The notes beneath the pieces were generated by a model. It ran no database searches and had not been told where the DNA came from. It saw nothing but the letters and a program-made list of their open reading frames with translations. Positions 20,701 through 21,290 of a stretch of DNA of 21,290 bases are shown here, piece by piece (the first letter of the stretch is position 1; each line of letters opens with the position of its first letter). The position numbers were made by a program, and so were the translations under genes. Source of the DNA: a virus; the IMG/VR virus record IMGVR_UViG_3300007276_000374, positions 1 to 21,290 of that record. One strand, written 5' to 3'.

Positions 20701-21180
20701 TTAATGACGATTCATCCCTGGAATTAAACCGTCGTCCGTCTCTTCGACAACTTGCGCCGCTCTGCTCGCTGCCTTATTCCCTTTAACCTGATCCTTTGCT
20801 TTGCCTAATGTGGCCTCGGCGTGTACGTGTAGCATTCTCGAAAGCGCAACCGATCGACGCGACAGGGTCTCAAGTAGTTGGTGTTTAGGGTTTACTATCG
20901 GCGTGCCCCTTTGATTCTCAATCACATCACCCTCGGCATATATTTGAGCCTGCATTCTCTCGATATCATATTTGCATCTGGCAAGATTTGCCGCCGTCTC
21001 TAAATCCGCGTTATTCCATTTGTGTTTTGCTCTGGCTTCCATAAGCGAATACCAAAAAGGCATAGCTTCACCGGCTAGGCTTACATGCTCGGGCGGCTCG
21101 TGTGGCCCGTCGATAGCGTCCGTCATTATTTCACCAGCCCCCTTTGCGCTGTCGCACCTTGTTCGTTTCTTATCCGTCAT
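20701..21180 (-). CDS. Terminase small subunit (P27-like)
   Basis: From the ATG at 21180 it is 159 aa. It starts MTDKKRTRCDSAKGAGEIMT, followed by HVSLAGEAMPFWYSLMEARA and WNNADLETAANLARCKYDIERM. Its centre has GTPIVNPKHQLLETLSRRSV, matching the pattern of P27-family small terminases (NPxxxxxxxLxxxxxxLxxxLGL). The subunit recognises the packaging start site and recruits TerL. A GTG at 21228 would add 16 residues but has no binding site. The end is followed immediately by the terL frame. Confidence 0.85.
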   Translation of the reverse strand: MTDKKRTRCDSAKGAGEIMTDAIDGPHEPPEHVSLAGEAMPFWYSLMEARAKHKWNNADLETAANLARCKYDIERMQAQIYAEGDVIENQRGTPIVNPKHQLLETLSRRSVALSRMLHVHAEATLGKAKDQVKGNKAASRAAQVVEETDDGLIPGMNRH

Positions 21181-21290
21181 ATTATGGCGCCTGATTAATG
21201 TTTGTCCTATAATCGCGCGCGTGCGCACAACTGGTTGATTCTTGCCGCCATATTATGGCTAGGCTTTGTTGGTTAACGATAAAAGAAGGC
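21181..21290. other. Region upstream of terS (possible packaging or promoter region)
   Basis: Two copies of CATATTATGGC (21178-21188 and 21249-21259) flank a 16-nt stretch of alternating purine and pyrimidine (21214-21229, CGCGCGCGTGCGCACA). No convincing sigma-70 promoter is seen. Sites recognised by the small terminase often lie just before terS, so this is a place to expect cos or pac signals, but nothing here proves it. Confidence 0.35.

Noticed and set aside
1-21290. CRISPR array, insertion sequence or rRNA
   Set aside because: No regularly spaced repeats, transposase-like frame or rRNA-like stretch was seen.

Overview
The window is a stretch of a tailed double-stranded DNA phage genome (free phage or prophage) of siphovirus type with an HK97-like head. 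The long non-contractile tail is indicated by a ~600-residue tape measure, a gpG-like tail chaperone, Dit and hub proteins, and no sheath gene. The host is most likely a Gram-negative bacterium, probably a gammaproteobacterium: ribosome-binding sites are of AGGAGG type, base composition is moderately AT-rich by eye, and the SSB has an E. coli-like acidic tail. The host genus cannot be named from the sequence.

Layout. (1) Positions 1-348, minus strand: one gene running off the left end and one small unknown gene. (2) Positions 385-1189: no clear protein gene. Here lies a tRNA-like gene (745-846, minus) with a grossly enlarged anticodon arm, placed inside a perfect 20-bp inverted repeat (726-745 / 873-892). 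A possible plus-strand transcription unit with promoter and terminator runs to 1186. (3) Positions 1190-2927, minus: a tightly overlapping operon that opens with a MarR/HpaR-like winged-helix regulator and continues with six small proteins, three of which are CxxC zinc ribbons. (4) Positions 2928-3050: a divergent promoter region with repeated GTTA/TAAC half-sites. (5) Positions 3051-5720, plus: the early recombination and ssDNA module (unknown, mini membrane protein, unknown, Rad52-type annealing protein, gp157-like, SSB), a terminator, then two small genes. (6) Positions 5721-5864: convergent intergenic region with repeats. (7) Positions 5865-21180, minus: the complete late operon, read right to left: terS, terL, portal, prohead protease, major capsid, probable head decoration protein, a DUF115/GT-42-like protein, small unknown, gp6-like connector, head-tail adaptor, gp10-like protein, tail terminator (DUF3168), major tail tube, gpG-like chaperone with a gpT-like downstream frame, tape measure, Dit-like protein, tail hub with a glycine-rich C-terminus, tail fibre and a discoidin-like protein.

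The late genes package DNA, build and mature the head, connect it and build the tail tip and adhesins. The early plus-strand genes supply homologous recombination by annealing. The MarR-like protein sits where a transcriptional switch between the two early arms would be expected. No integrase, CI-type repressor, lysis gene or polymerase is seen, so those modules must lie outside the window.

Most worth a second look: the tRNA-like element inside the inverted repeat, the DUF115/GT-like gene inside the head module, the slippery run at the tail chaperone genes, the missing canonical start of terL, and the duplicated stop/RBS cassette in the mini-zinc-ribbon operon.
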